From an uncultured Eggerthella sp. (GTDB lineage Bacteria; Actinomycetota; Coriobacteriia; Coriobacteriales; Eggerthellaceae), in the NCBI GenBank assembly GCA_900544455.1, contig UQVJ01000007.1, positions 1 through 41,345 of the forward strand: 41,345 nucleotides of DNA, in the 5' to 3' direction. The number at the start of each line of letters is the position of its first letter. Positions within the stretch are counted from its first letter, which is position 1. A program made the position numbers and the translations under genes. Positions 31,669 to 39,850 of the stretch are shown in pieces. Under the pieces are notes generated by a model, which saw nothing but the letters and a program-made list of their open reading frames with translations, was not told where the DNA came from and did not search any database.

Positions 31669-31886
31669 TAAGTGTTGCGGCGGGAGGGTTAGTGCAATGG
31701 GTCGTATCTTGCGTAGAACACGCGAAGCCCCCCTGCGTCAGCGGTGCAGAACGAAGGGCGTTATTGCTACGCGGCGGAGCGATCCCGCCCCGAGTGCCAG
31801 CCGGCTGCGCTTCGGTCCCGTCGGCGCGAGCCTGGGGCCAAAGGGCCTTTATAGGGCGATTACTGCAAGCCTCTTGCGTGGCGCGG
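31669..31886. other. GC-rich spacer upstream of alr
   Basis: No gene supported. The alr reading frame stays open through it, but without conserved sequence. Confidence 0.4.
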
Positions 31887-31892
31887 TATACT
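31887..31892 (+). promoter_or_regulatory. Possible alr -10 (TATACT)
   Basis: TATACT lies 35 nt before the alr start. The -35 is weak (CTGCAA at 18 nt). Confidence 0.35.
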
Positions 31893-31927
31893 CTTCCTTG
31901 TCCTATACAACGAAAGAAGGGCTCTTC

Positions 31928-33226
31928 GTGCAAGACCTACCTAATGGCTTTACTGGCTTTGCGAACAAAGCCAAAGAGCAGAATACCAATCCGCTTGATG
32001 CGCTCCTTCGCGCCGAACATAAAGAGCCGAAGGAAGCCAGCGTTCCGACGCCTACGCTTTCCAAGGAAGAAGTGCAGGCAATTGCCGAATACGATAGGCG
32101 CTGGTCGTGGGTAGAAGTTGATCGAAGTGCCATTCAGTACAACGTGCTTCAGACCAAAAAACAGCTGGGAAGCAGCTGTCGTCTTCTTGCCGTCGTTAAA
32201 GCTGACGCATACGGCCATGGCGCTGTTGAGGTTGCCAAGGCTGCAACGGCTGCGGGCGCATCCTACCTGGGTGTTGCCACGGTTGATGAGGGAATCGAGC
32301 TGCGCAACGCTGGCTTGCGTGAGCCTATCCTGATGCTGGCGGAACCTCCTGCCCAGGCCATCCCGCTGCTTTTGTACTACAACATTATGCCCGCGGTTTA
32401 CACTTCCGAATTTGCCATTGCCTATGCAGAAGCTGCTGATGCGCAGGGCTTGAAGGCTCCGTATCATCTGGCCATCAACTCCGGCATGAATCGTATTGGC
32501 GTGCATCACGACAGCGTAGTGGAATTCCTTCACCAGGTGAGCTTCCATCGTGCCCTAGAGCTTAAGGGCTGCTTCACTCATTTCGCTACGGCGGACAGCC
32601 TGGAAACGCTCGACTTCCAGATCCAGATCAAGCGCTTCGTCGAAGCAATGCGTTCCATCGAGGCGGCGGGCTTCGACCCGGGTATTGTCCATTGCGATAA
32701 CTCCGCGGCAACGTATCGCTTCCCGAAGACCCACTTTGACATGTGCCGCTTGGGCATTTCCATGTACGGCTACCAAGCCGCGCCCGATACGCACAAGCTC
32801 ATCGACCTGCGTCCTGCAATGAGCGTGCATGCGCGCATCACCAACGTTATGACGGTGCCCATGAGCGAAGGCGTAAGCTACGGCATGAACTACCGCAGCC
32901 CTGGCAGTGTGAAGATCTGCACGGTTCCTATCGGGTATGCCGATGGCCTGATTCGCTTGCTTTCGGGCAAAATCGACTTTGCTTTTAATGATCGTGCGGT
33001 TCATCAGGTGGGTAACATCTGCATGGATCAGTGCATGTTCGAAGTTGATCTTCGCTCGCGCGTTTCGGCTCCTACGCTCGATCCGCACATCGGAGACGAA
33101 GTTATCATCGCCGGTCCGCATCCTACGGTCGATTGCTCCATCACCACTATGGCAAAGCGCGCAGCCACCATCGAACACGAGGTAACCATCGGCTTCTCGC
33201 ACCGTATGCCACGCTATTACCGTTAG
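31928..33226 (+). CDS. alr: Alanine racemase
   Basis: 432 residues; a PLP enzyme making D-alanine for peptidoglycan. The PLP lysine is K91 (AVVKADAYGHG) and the second catalytic base is Y318 (SEGVSYGMN). Other motifs: NSGMNRIG, IGYADGLIR, GNICMDQCMFEV and GDEVIIAG. The start is a GTG at 31928 with AGAAGGG before it; no ATG occurs between it and the conserved core. This gives an unusual N-terminal extension of ~55 residues (KEQNTNPLDALLRAEHKEP) before WVEVDRSAIQYN. Eight nt separate it from the udg start, so they are co-transcribed. Confidence 0.94.
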   Translation: MQDLPNGFTGFANKAKEQNTNPLDALLRAEHKEPKEASVPTPTLSKEEVQAIAEYDRRWSWVEVDRSAIQYNVLQTKKQLGSSCRLLAVVKADAYGHGAVEVAKAATAAGASYLGVATVDEGIELRNAGLREPILMLAEPPAQAIPLLLYYNIMPAVYTSEFAIAYAEAADAQGLKAPYHLAINSGMNRIGVHHDSVVEFLHQVSFHRALELKGCFTHFATADSLETLDFQIQIKRFVEAMRSIEAAGFDPGIVHCDNSAATYRFPKTHFDMCRLGISMYGYQAAPDTHKLIDLRPAMSVHARITNVMTVPMSEGVSYGMNYRSPGSVKICTVPIGYADGLIRLLSGKIDFAFNDRAVHQVGNICMDQCMFEVDLRSRVSAPTLDPHIGDEVIIAGPHPTVDCSITTMAKRAATIEHEVTIGFSHRMPRYYR

Positions 33227-33234
33227 GCAGCACC

Positions 33235-33810
33235 ATGAAGATCGAAGCGGTTCCCCTTGACGAACTTTCCCAGCAAGTGGCGGCATGTCATGCTTGCAGC
33301 TTGTGCGAAGGCCGAACCAACACGGTGTTTGGCGAAGGGGATCCTCATGCGGGTATCATGCTTATCGGAGAAGCCCCTGGTAGATATGAGGATTTACAGG
33401 GACGTCCCTTCGTGGGCGCCGCTGGCAAATTGCTCGATGAGCTTTTGTGGCATGCCCATCTTCGTCGCGAAGAGGTGTTTATCGCCAACGTGCTGAAATG
33501 CCGACCGCCGTCGAATCGCAATCCTTCAGCGTCGGAAATCGAAGCGTGCGCCCCGTTTCTGCGCACGCAGGTGCAAACTGTCAGTCCGTGGCTGCTCATC
33601 ACTATGGGTAATTTTGCCACCCAGTTCATCCTGAAAACCGACATGGGAGTGAGTCATTTGCGCGGCACAGTGCGGCAAACCGGACGCTTTTTGGTGGCGC
33701 CGGTGTATCACCCTGCCGCAGCGCTTCATGACCCTACGCGCATGGAAACACTCGTGGCCGATTTCGAGCGAATCGGTCGCTTTGTGCATGATAGAATGAC
33801 CCAGGAATAA
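33235..33810 (+). CDS. Family-4 uracil-DNA glycosylase (Fe-S)
   Basis: 191 residues. It removes uracil from DNA in base excision repair. The Fe-S ligands are C18 and C21 (CHAC, with C24 extra), C89 (KCRPPSNRNP) and C105 (ACAPFL). Motif 1 is GEAPGRYEDLQGRPFVGAAG (45-64), and the base-pocket motif 2 is HPAAAL (H159). The ATG follows the alr stop with little ribosome site, suggesting translational coupling. Confidence 0.93.
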   Translation: MKIEAVPLDELSQQVAACHACSLCEGRTNTVFGEGDPHAGIMLIGEAPGRYEDLQGRPFVGAAGKLLDELLWHAHLRREEVFIANVLKCRPPSNRNPSASEIEACAPFLRTQVQTVSPWLLITMGNFATQFILKTDMGVSHLRGTVRQTGRFLVAPVYHPAAALHDPTRMETLVADFERIGRFVHDRMTQE

Positions 33811-33818
33811 AGCAGAAA

Positions 33819-33842
33819 CGGGGCTCGCAACTGCGGGCCCCG
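33819..33842 (+). other. Intercistronic hairpin before nfu
   Basis: Ten-bp stem (33819-33828 with 33833-33842) and AACT loop, no T-run. May weaken read-through or stabilise the upstream mRNA. Confidence 0.4.
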
Positions 33843-33861
33843 GCAAATGTAAGGAGAAAAA

Positions 33862-34092
33862 ATGGTAGAGAAGTCCGATGTAGCTGCAGTGCTCGAGCTC
33901 ATCCGTCCCTCCCTCCAGGCAGATGGCGGCGACGTTCAGCTGGTAGACGTTGACGAAGAAGGCGTGGTTACCGTTGAGCTTCAGGGCGCTTGCAAGGGCT
34001 GCCCTATGTCTCAGATGACGCTCGCTCATGGTGTTGAGCGCGTTTTGAAGGATCGCGTTCCTGGTGTAACCCGCGTAGTGCCCGCATCCTAA
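33862..34092 (+). CDS. nfu: NifU-like Fe-S carrier protein
   Basis: 76 residues, the stand-alone NifU C-terminal domain. It receives and passes Fe-S clusters. Motifs: IRPSLQADGGDVQLVDV, and C44/C47 (GACKGCPMSQMTL), ending in PGVTRVV. Ribosome site AAGGAG. It follows the Fe-S UDG gene and precedes a Cys-rich gene by 10 nt, consistent with cluster supply. Confidence 0.94.
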   Translation: MVEKSDVAAVLELIRPSLQADGGDVQLVDVDEEGVVTVELQGACKGCPMSQMTLAHGVERVLKDRVPGVTRVVPAS

Positions 34093-34102
34093 GGAGTGCG
34101 CT

Positions 34103-34348
34103 ATGCATTGCTGGGAACTCCGCGGTTGCGACGACGAAATGCAGTCGCGCTGCCCTCATAACGTACCCGGTGAGCCGTGCCCGGCGGACTGCCATTTTGC
34201 AGCCTGCGAACGTCCGACCCACAAGGTAACCTCGAACCTTGATCTGCTGTTCAGGTGCGATATCGACAGGGAGCAAAGCGTGAAGGATATCTGCCGCTTC
34301 TGCGAGTTCTTCCTAAGCAATGCGCCTTCGACGAATGCTGAAAAGTAA
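34103..34348 (+). CDS. Nine-cysteine small protein, two-CW-like
   Basis: 81 residues with nine cysteines: C3, C9, C17, C26, C30, C35, C52, C64, C67. The start (MHCWELRGCDDE) and CP segments resemble the two-CW motif of small Cys-rich proteins from anaerobes (CWExxxC and a C-P pair). An Arg/Lys patch (KVTSNLDLLFRC) and ICRFCEFF follow. Function unknown; metal or Fe-S binding is likely. Ribosome site AAGGAG, 10 nt after nfu, closed by a terminator, so it is co-expressed with nfu. Confidence 0.72.
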   Translation: MHCWELRGCDDEMQSRCPHNVPGEPCPADCHFAACERPTHKVTSNLDLLFRCDIDREQSVKDICRFCEFFLSNAPSTNAEK

Positions 34349-34351
34349 ACG

Positions 34352-34379
34352 AAAGCCGCTCTCCGGAGCGGCTTTTTTG
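34352..34379 (+). terminator. Terminator after the Cys-rich gene
   Basis: Perfect 10-bp stem (34352-34361 with 34366-34375), TCCG loop, then TTTT. Confidence 0.88.
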
Positions 34380-34486
34380 TTTTGATTCCCCTCTTGGAGC
34401 CAAGGCGTAAAGGTGTGCTAGGGTAATCGCCAGAAACGAGTGCGCACCTTCAAGCGCTTGTTGCCTAAAGACAGCGAAAGGGATAC

Positions 34487-35308
34487 ATGTTAAACAACCT
34501 TTATCAGAGCCTTGATCCTGTGGCCTTTACCATTGGCCCTTTTTCGGCGCGTTGGTACGGCCTTGCCTATGTGGCGGGCTTTATCTGCGTCATTGCCATC
34601 ATGTATGTGGTTGGCAAGCGCTGGAAGATGCGCTTCGACTTCGACTCGCTTTGCATCATTATGCTATGCGCCATGATCGGCGTTATCGTGGGCGGTCGTT
34701 TGGGCTACGTCCTTTTCTACAACTGGGATATGTACGCCGCGAATCCGCTGGCCATTCTCGAGTTTTCGCGCGGGGGGATGAGCTTCCATGGCGGCTTTAT
34801 CGGTGCGCTTGTGGCTGGTATCGTGGCGGCGCGCATGGTGCACATGCCTTATCTTTCCCTTGTTGACTTGGCAATTATCGGTGTTCCCATTGGCCTTTTC
34901 TTCGGCCGTTGCGCAAACTTCGTGAACGGTGAATTGTGGGGTGCGCCAACCGACCTTCCCTGGGGCGTTGTGTTTGGCGGTTCTGCCGGCATGGAGCCAC
35001 GTCATCCCAGCCAGCTGTACGAGGCTTTGCTGGAAGGCGCGTTGCTGTTTGCGATCCTCTTCGTGATGTCGCGCAAGCGCCCGCCGTTTGCGCGCGGCAC
35101 GTATTTTGGTGCGTTCATGGTGGGGTATGGCATTTGCCGCTTCCTTATTGAATTTGTACGTCAGCCCGATGCTCAGCTCGGTTACCTTTGGGGCGGCTGG
35201 CTCACCATGGGGCAGGTGCTTTCGGTGCCGCTTATTGTGGCGGGCGTAGTCTTGCTAGTGTATGCGCTGAAAACCAAACATCCCCAAGAAGGCCCCCGAT
35301 TGGTATAG
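34487..35308 (+). CDS. lgt: Prolipoprotein diacylglyceryl transferase
   Basis: 273 residues, about seven membrane helices. It adds diacylglycerol from phosphatidylglycerol to the lipobox Cys of prolipoproteins. Conserved residues: H101 (MSFHGGFIG), R141, N144 and E149 (GRCANFVNGELWG), and R/HPSQLYEA near 172-180. Ribosome site AAAGGG. It has a weak extended -10 (TGCTAGGGT at 34416-34424). Confidence 0.96.
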   Translation: MLNNLYQSLDPVAFTIGPFSARWYGLAYVAGFICVIAIMYVVGKRWKMRFDFDSLCIIMLCAMIGVIVGGRLGYVLFYNWDMYAANPLAILEFSRGGMSFHGGFIGALVAGIVAARMVHMPYLSLVDLAIIGVPIGLFFGRCANFVNGELWGAPTDLPWGVVFGGSAGMEPRHPSQLYEALLEGALLFAILFVMSRKRPPFARGTYFGAFMVGYGICRFLIEFVRQPDAQLGYLWGGWLTMGQVLSVPLIVAGVVLLVYALKTKHPQEGPRLV

Positions 35309-35586
35309 AGGGGTTGGTTGCGCGCGCTGCCGCCGTGAAAGAGCGGAAAGATGTTATCTGACGCGAAGGGGCGGGAGGGTGTGCTTTGTTGCGGAGGCGG
35401 CTGAACGTACCCGCTTTTGCGCCCTGGCGTATTGCCTGATAGAAACGGGATTCTTGCAGCCCATCTACCGCTCACCGATTCTTATCTAGAAATGCTACTC
35501 TAGAAGTAGCATAATAAAGGCATCGAAGCTAACTCGCTGCCGAAGAGCCCATGTATCGGCAGCGTCCCAAATGAAGGGGGAATATC
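35309..35586. other. Spacer with an operator-like palindrome
   Basis: No gene supported. The palindrome ATGCTACT/AGTAGCAT (35492-35499 with 35505-35512, 5-nt loop) sits next to TCTAGAA direct repeats (35486 and 35499) and is directly followed by CATAAT (35510-35515), a -10-like hexamer. It may be an operator for dfx. Confidence 0.45.
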
Positions 35587-35967
35587 ATGAAACTTGAATT
35601 CTACAAATGCGCTCACTGCGGAAACGTTGCCGTTAAGCTGTTCGACCAGGGCGTGCCGCTTTCATGCTGTGGTGAAGAAATGACGCTGCTCCGTGCAGGC
35701 GAAACCGACGGCGCTGCAGAAAAGCACGTTCCGGTAGTCACGGTAGGCGAAACCATCCACGTTGAGGTAGGTAGCGTTTTGCACCCCATGATGGAGGCTC
35801 ATTTCATCACCATGATCGTGCTGGAAACCTCGAAGGGCTTCCAGGTGAAGCATCTTCAGCCTGGCGAAGAGCCCAAGGCGGATTTTGCGGTTGTTCCTGG
35901 CGAAGAGCCTGTTGCCGTATACGAGTACTGCAATTTGCACGGCTTGTGGAAGGCGGACGTCCAGTAG
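35587..35967 (+). CDS. dfx: Desulfoferrodoxin (superoxide reductase)
   Basis: 126 residues, the two-iron form. N-terminal desulforedoxin centre: C8, C11, C27, C28. Superoxide-reducing centre: E45-K46-H47 (EKHVPV), H66, H72, C115 and H118 (CNLHGLW). It reduces superoxide to hydrogen peroxide without making oxygen, fitting a strict anaerobe. Ribosome site AAGGGGG. Confidence 0.96.
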   Translation: MKLEFYKCAHCGNVAVKLFDQGVPLSCCGEEMTLLRAGETDGAAEKHVPVVTVGETIHVEVGSVLHPMMEAHFITMIVLETSKGFQVKHLQPGEEPKADFAVVPGEEPVAVYEYCNLHGLWKADVQ

Positions 35968-36169
35968 CGTGTTGCCAAGATCGGCCTTCCCGCTAACGAA
36001 GCAAACAGGCAGAATACAAACCCTGCAACGTTGCACCTGTTAGCTTGGGTGGGCAGAATTGTTGCCGAGTAATTCAAACGAGTCCGAGAGCGGGCGGCGC
36101 TTTGGCTAAAGCGCTGGTGCAAAAACAGCTCGGAACTCGGATGGGCTGCACGTAATCAAAGACTCAGAC

Positions 36170-36206
36170 AAAACTGACCCTGGGGTTTAATCCCGGGGTC
36201 AGTTTT
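36170..36206. repeat. REP-like stem-loop, possible terminator
   Basis: Arms 36170-36184 and 36192-36206 pair over 15 bp with one G-U pair; the loop is GTTTAAT. The right arm holds GGGGTCAGTTTT and runs into T. ACTGACCC/GGGGTCAGT stems are common in REP families, but as it follows dfx it could be its terminator. Confidence 0.6.
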
Positions 36207-36394
36207 TTGTGCAAGGGAAATAAGGGGCAGGCGCATTATTCAATATGCGTCGGGCGCCGGCAACGCAACCGCCGCAGCAGGCGATGCCGGTAGCGTGGCT
36301 GCTGCCGCATAAGTGCGGCTCGGCGCGCAGCCCGGCTTCTTTTGGACTTTCATGGCTCCCTGCTCTTCAAGCGATTAATTGCCACGCGCTCACG

Positions 36395-36400
36395 TATTAT
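36395..36400 (+). promoter_or_regulatory. -10-like TATTAT, possible leaderless start
   Basis: TATTAT ends 7 nt before the ATG at 36408. No Shine-Dalgarno between. Confidence 0.35.
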
Positions 36401-36407
36401 GTGATGC

Positions 36408-37769
36408 ATGAGCAAAAAGAAGAACACACAGCGCAAACGGCAGGCTGCCGAGCAGCGTAAACCGTTTGCTTTCAAGGAATCGTACGATGCCATTATCATG
36501 GGCGGCGGGGCCTCTAGCCTCGCTTGCGCAGTTTCGTGCCTTCGGGAAGCCCGTGCGGCGGGAGCGGCACTGCCAAACATTCTTTTGGTTGAGCAGGGAA
36601 AACGAATCGGTGCTCCCATCCTGCGCAGCGGCAACGGTCGCTGCAACTTCTCAAATTCGCAGCTGGATGTTAGCCGCTATTGGAATAGCACATTTGTGTC
36701 CCAAACCCTTGGCTTTCTTGGCGGTGGCCCTGTTCGCCCCATTACCAACTGGTTTGAAGAACTGGGCCTCGTATGGGAAGAAGCTCCTGAAAGCGGTGGG
36801 CTGCTGTATCCCTTTTCGAACAAAGCTTCGTCGGTGTTGGAAGTGCTTATGGCAGCACTGCCAGCGCATGTTGTCGATATTCATCCCTGTGTAAAGGCGC
36901 TTGAAACCCACCGCAGCTATGATGGGTTCGATGTTCTTCTCGAAGAGTCGCGTTCAGCCACGGGTAACGGAGATGCGGTTGCCAGCGAATCCAACGGGGC
37001 GCCGCAGCAGGCAACGGTTCGCGCAGGGCGAGTGGTTGTTGCTGCCGGTGGTGGTTGTGCGGAGTCTTTACTGGCCGGTGCTATTCCTGCGCTGCCTACC
37101 GCACCGTGGCGTCCAACGCTCGGTCCTCTCGCTGCAGCATTCCCTGAAAACGTATCGAGCGAAGAACTGGATGGCATACGCTCCCACGTACGCATTAGCC
37201 TTCCGAGCAGCGGCTTTTCCGAAGAGGGCGAAGTATTGTTCCGCGGCTACGGCATATCGGGCATCGTGGTGTTCAACGCTTCACGCTATGCGCATACAGG
37301 CGAAACGCTGCTGGTCGATTTTCTGCCGGCTATGAAACTCCGTGAAGCCGAAGACGTTATCCGTGCGCGTGCTGAACGTCTTCAGGGCCAGCCGGCGCAT
37401 ACGCTGTTTCGGGGATTCGTTTTGCCCGAATTGGGCGCTGCTCTGCTGGCGGCATCTGGGATACGGCCTGATGAACCGCTGCAACAGGAGCTGTGCTGTC
37501 GTATAGCGCGCATCATGAAGGCATTCCCCCTAATGGTTCAGGGCATTGCCGATGAATCACAGTGCCAGGTTCATCGCGGTGGCATAGCTCCCGAATCTGT
37601 TTGCGCGGAATCGTTGGAGCTGAAAGCCTGGCCGGGCTTGTACGTACTGGGCGAAGCGCTTGATGTTGACGGCCCGTGTGGCGGATACAACCTTCATTGG
37701 GCTTGGGCGTGCGGCATTCTTGCGGGCAGGGATATCGCGCGGAAGATAAAGAAGGAGCAGTCATGCTAG
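36408..37769 (+). CDS. HI0933/BaiN-family flavoprotein
   Basis: 453 residues. The FAD-binding beta-alpha-beta GGGASSLACAV is near 32-42. A family signature GNGRCNFSN lies near 75-84, and the C-terminal VLGEALDVDGPCGGYN plus LHWAWACG closes the FAD site. HI0933-like proteins are FAD-dependent, mostly of unknown substrate; BaiN in gut clostridia is linked to bile-acid reduction. There is no bai cluster here, so the role is open. The N-terminus is Lys/Arg-rich (KKKNTQRKRQ). The stop overlaps the next start by 7 nt, so the two flavoproteins form one operon. Confidence 0.87.
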   Translation: MSKKKNTQRKRQAAEQRKPFAFKESYDAIIMGGGASSLACAVSCLREARAAGAALPNILLVEQGKRIGAPILRSGNGRCNFSNSQLDVSRYWNSTFVSQTLGFLGGGPVRPITNWFEELGLVWEEAPESGGLLYPFSNKASSVLEVLMAALPAHVVDIHPCVKALETHRSYDGFDVLLEESRSATGNGDAVASESNGAPQQATVRAGRVVVAAGGGCAESLLAGAIPALPTAPWRPTLGPLAAAFPENVSSEELDGIRSHVRISLPSSGFSEEGEVLFRGYGISGIVVFNASRYAHTGETLLVDFLPAMKLREAEDVIRARAERLQGQPAHTLFRGFVLPELGAALLAASGIRPDEPLQQELCCRIARIMKAFPLMVQGIADESQCQVHRGGIAPESVCAESLELKAWPGLYVLGEALDVDGPCGGYNLHWAWACGILAGRDIARKIKKEQSC

Positions 37770-39442
37770 AGGTTTCGGGTATTCGCCTTTCGCTGGATGC
37801 GGCGTTACCGGAAAAAGTCGAAATGCGAACGAAAGAAGTGGCTCGAGCGCTGGGCGTTTCCGAGCGTGATGTCTGCAGCGCTGTTCTGACGCGCAAAAGC
37901 GTGGATGCGCGCAAAAGGAACAACGTTCATTTCACCACTTCGTTTCGCGTCGAATTGCCGCAATCTCAGGAACAGCGCCTGCTTAAAAGGGCGCCAAAAG
38001 GCCTGAACGTTCGCGTGGCAAAAGAATACGAGCCGCTTTTGTATCCCGACTGCTCTCATCCCAATCGTAATCAGGATGGCAAGATTGTGGTAGTGGGATT
38101 GGGCCCGGCGGGGCTTTTTGCCGCACTGTACCTGGCTCGCTGCGGGCTTTGCCCCTTGGTGGTGGAGCGTGGCTTTGACGTGGAAAGACGTGCGGAAGAC
38201 ATTGCGGCTTTCCAGGAAACGGGCGCCTTGAACCCCCATTCCAACATCCAATTCGGAGAAGGTGGAGCGGGTACTTTTTCGGACGGCAAACTTACAACCA
38301 ATATCAAGAATCCCTTTGCAAAGCATGTGCTGCACTGGTTTGCTGATGCAGGCGCGCCGAAAAGCATTCTAGTAGACGCTCATCCTCATCTGGGCAGCGA
38401 CAACCTACCAAGTATCGTAAGCGCTATGCGCAACGAAGTAATCGAGCGCGGCGGGGAAGTGCGTTTCGGCACGCGCCTTTCTGGGTGGAGTTTTGCGGAA
38501 GGTAAGCTTGTTACCGTGCAGTTGGAAAACGTGGAAACGGGCGCTTGCGAAGAAGTTGCCGCTGCTGAACTGGTGTTGGCGTGCGGTCATTCGGCGCGCG
38601 ATGTGTTCGAGCTGTGCCGCAACCAGGGCTTCGCTATGGAGCAGAAGCCCTTTTCGGTGGGTGTTCGCATTGAACATTCGCAGCAGGCCATTAATCAGGC
38701 TCAATGGGGGAAAGCATCGAAACATCCTGCCTTGGGTGCTGCCGAATACAAGCTAGCAGTGCATCTGCCTACGGGCCGCAGCGTGTATACGTTCTGCATG
38801 TGCCCTGGTGGGGAAGTGGTGGCTGCCGCCAGCGAAGAGGGCGGCATCGTTACCAACGGCATGAGTCGTTATGCGCGTGCAGGCAAGAACGCCAATTCGG
38901 CAGTGTTGGTGAACGTCGATCCCGCCGATTTCGGAAGCAGCGATGTGCTGGCAGGCGTTCAGCTCCAGCGCGAAATAGAGCAGGCAGCATTCCGCGTTTC
39001 GGCAGAACACGGCGGTAAGCCCTACGAAGCGCCAAGCCAGCGCGTGGGAAGTTTTCTGGGCGGCTCTGCTCCGGTGAAGGGCGTAAAGCCTGCGCCAACG
39101 TATGCCCGCGGCGTGACCGAAGCGCCCATCGCCGAGTGTTTTCCTTCTTTCGTGTCGGAATCGCTGGCGCAGGCGTTGCCTCTGCTGGGTCGAAAGCTGA
39201 AGGGTTTTGATGATCCGAATTCCCTGATGACAGCCCCGGAAACGCGATCTTCTTCGCCGGTTCGTATTTGCCGCGGTCGCGATATGCAAGCGCGCTTTGC
39301 CAAGGAGGGCGTCGCTCTTGAAGAGCTTCCCGGCAACGGGGTATATCCCTGCGGGGAAGGCCCTGGCTTCGCAGGTGGCATCATGTCTGCCGCCTGCGAT
39401 GGCTTGCGGATTGCCGGTAGAATTGCCGAGCGATACGTTTAA
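37763..39442 (+). CDS. COG2509-type FAD-dependent oxidoreductase
   Basis: 559 residues. An N-terminal domain (about 1-105) is followed by the dinucleotide fold VVVGLGPAGLFAALYLA (near 109-126). Characteristic segments: FGEGGAGTFSDGKLTT, ACGHSARDVF, FSVGVRIEHSQ, CMCPGGEVV, ETRSSSPVRI and GEGPGFAGGIMSAA. Members are predicted FAD dehydrogenases of unknown substrate. Start ATG at 37763 has AAGGAG before it and overlaps the stop of the previous flavoprotein by 7 nt (translational coupling). The gene ends at a clear terminator. Confidence 0.9.
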   Translation: MLEVSGIRLSLDAALPEKVEMRTKEVARALGVSERDVCSAVLTRKSVDARKRNNVHFTTSFRVELPQSQEQRLLKRAPKGLNVRVAKEYEPLLYPDCSHPNRNQDGKIVVVGLGPAGLFAALYLARCGLCPLVVERGFDVERRAEDIAAFQETGALNPHSNIQFGEGGAGTFSDGKLTTNIKNPFAKHVLHWFADAGAPKSILVDAHPHLGSDNLPSIVSAMRNEVIERGGEVRFGTRLSGWSFAEGKLVTVQLENVETGACEEVAAAELVLACGHSARDVFELCRNQGFAMEQKPFSVGVRIEHSQQAINQAQWGKASKHPALGAAEYKLAVHLPTGRSVYTFCMCPGGEVVAAASEEGGIVTNGMSRYARAGKNANSAVLVNVDPADFGSSDVLAGVQLQREIEQAAFRVSAEHGGKPYEAPSQRVGSFLGGSAPVKGVKPAPTYARGVTEAPIAECFPSFVSESLAQALPLLGRKLKGFDDPNSLMTAPETRSSSPVRICRGRDMQARFAKEGVALEELPGNGVYPCGEGPGFAGGIMSAACDGLRIAGRIAERYV

Positions 39443-39450
39443 TCTTGAGT

Positions 39451-39489
39451 CGAGGCCCCAAGAGCATGCGCTCCTGGGGCCTCGTTTTT
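39451..39489 (+). terminator. Terminator after the flavoprotein operon
   Basis: Stem 39451-39460 with 39475-39484, continued inside by GAGC/GCTC, ending in TTTTT. Confidence 0.87.
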
Positions 39490-39850
39490 AAACCCAGGGG
39501 CGGTATTGCGGGCACCGGATTTGGGGCAGCGGTCGTTGCGAGCGTAGTTTCGGCTTGCGCACCTATTAGACCAGTCTTGCTTCCTGGCCGAAAAACCCGC
39601 GAGCGCTCTGCTTGCGGCTCAGGCTCTTCCCCTTTGTCGGTGTGGGAATGCGGCGTCTGGGCCTGGGGCGCGGTGAGCGCGGCCTCTCTTCCCTTTTAGC
39701 CACCGCCGAAAAACAAGGTAACGATTCGCTGAAAGCGAACCATTATCCGCAGGTAATGCTGTGCTGTGTGCTGCGGGCGCGGTATTATTGAAGTCCTGAA
39801 ACAAGGCTTGGTGCCACGCGCGGAAGTACGTGGCGAAACGTCCCATAATC
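39490..39850. other. Spacer upstream of tsaC
   Basis: 361 bp without a supported gene. Open frames read as low-complexity. A small TTCGC/GCGAA hairpin lies near 39724-39738; TATTAT at 39783-39788 and CATAAT at 39844-39849 are -10-like. Confidence 0.4.

Larger units (their letters stand above)
35968..36407. other. Intergenic stretch with REP-like hairpin
   Basis: 440 bp with no gene. It contains the 36170-36206 hairpin, an AAGGGGCAGGCGC half-site (36222-36235) and GC-rich repeat-like sequence near 36250-36330. Confidence 0.5.

Noticed and set aside
31523..31927. N-terminal extension of alr up to the inverted repeat
   Set aside because: Reads as Arg/Gly/Ala-rich repeat sequence; GTG 31928 has a good ribosome site.
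39445..39699. Small open frame before tsaC
   Set aside because: Starts inside the terminator hairpin; low-complexity and unsupported.
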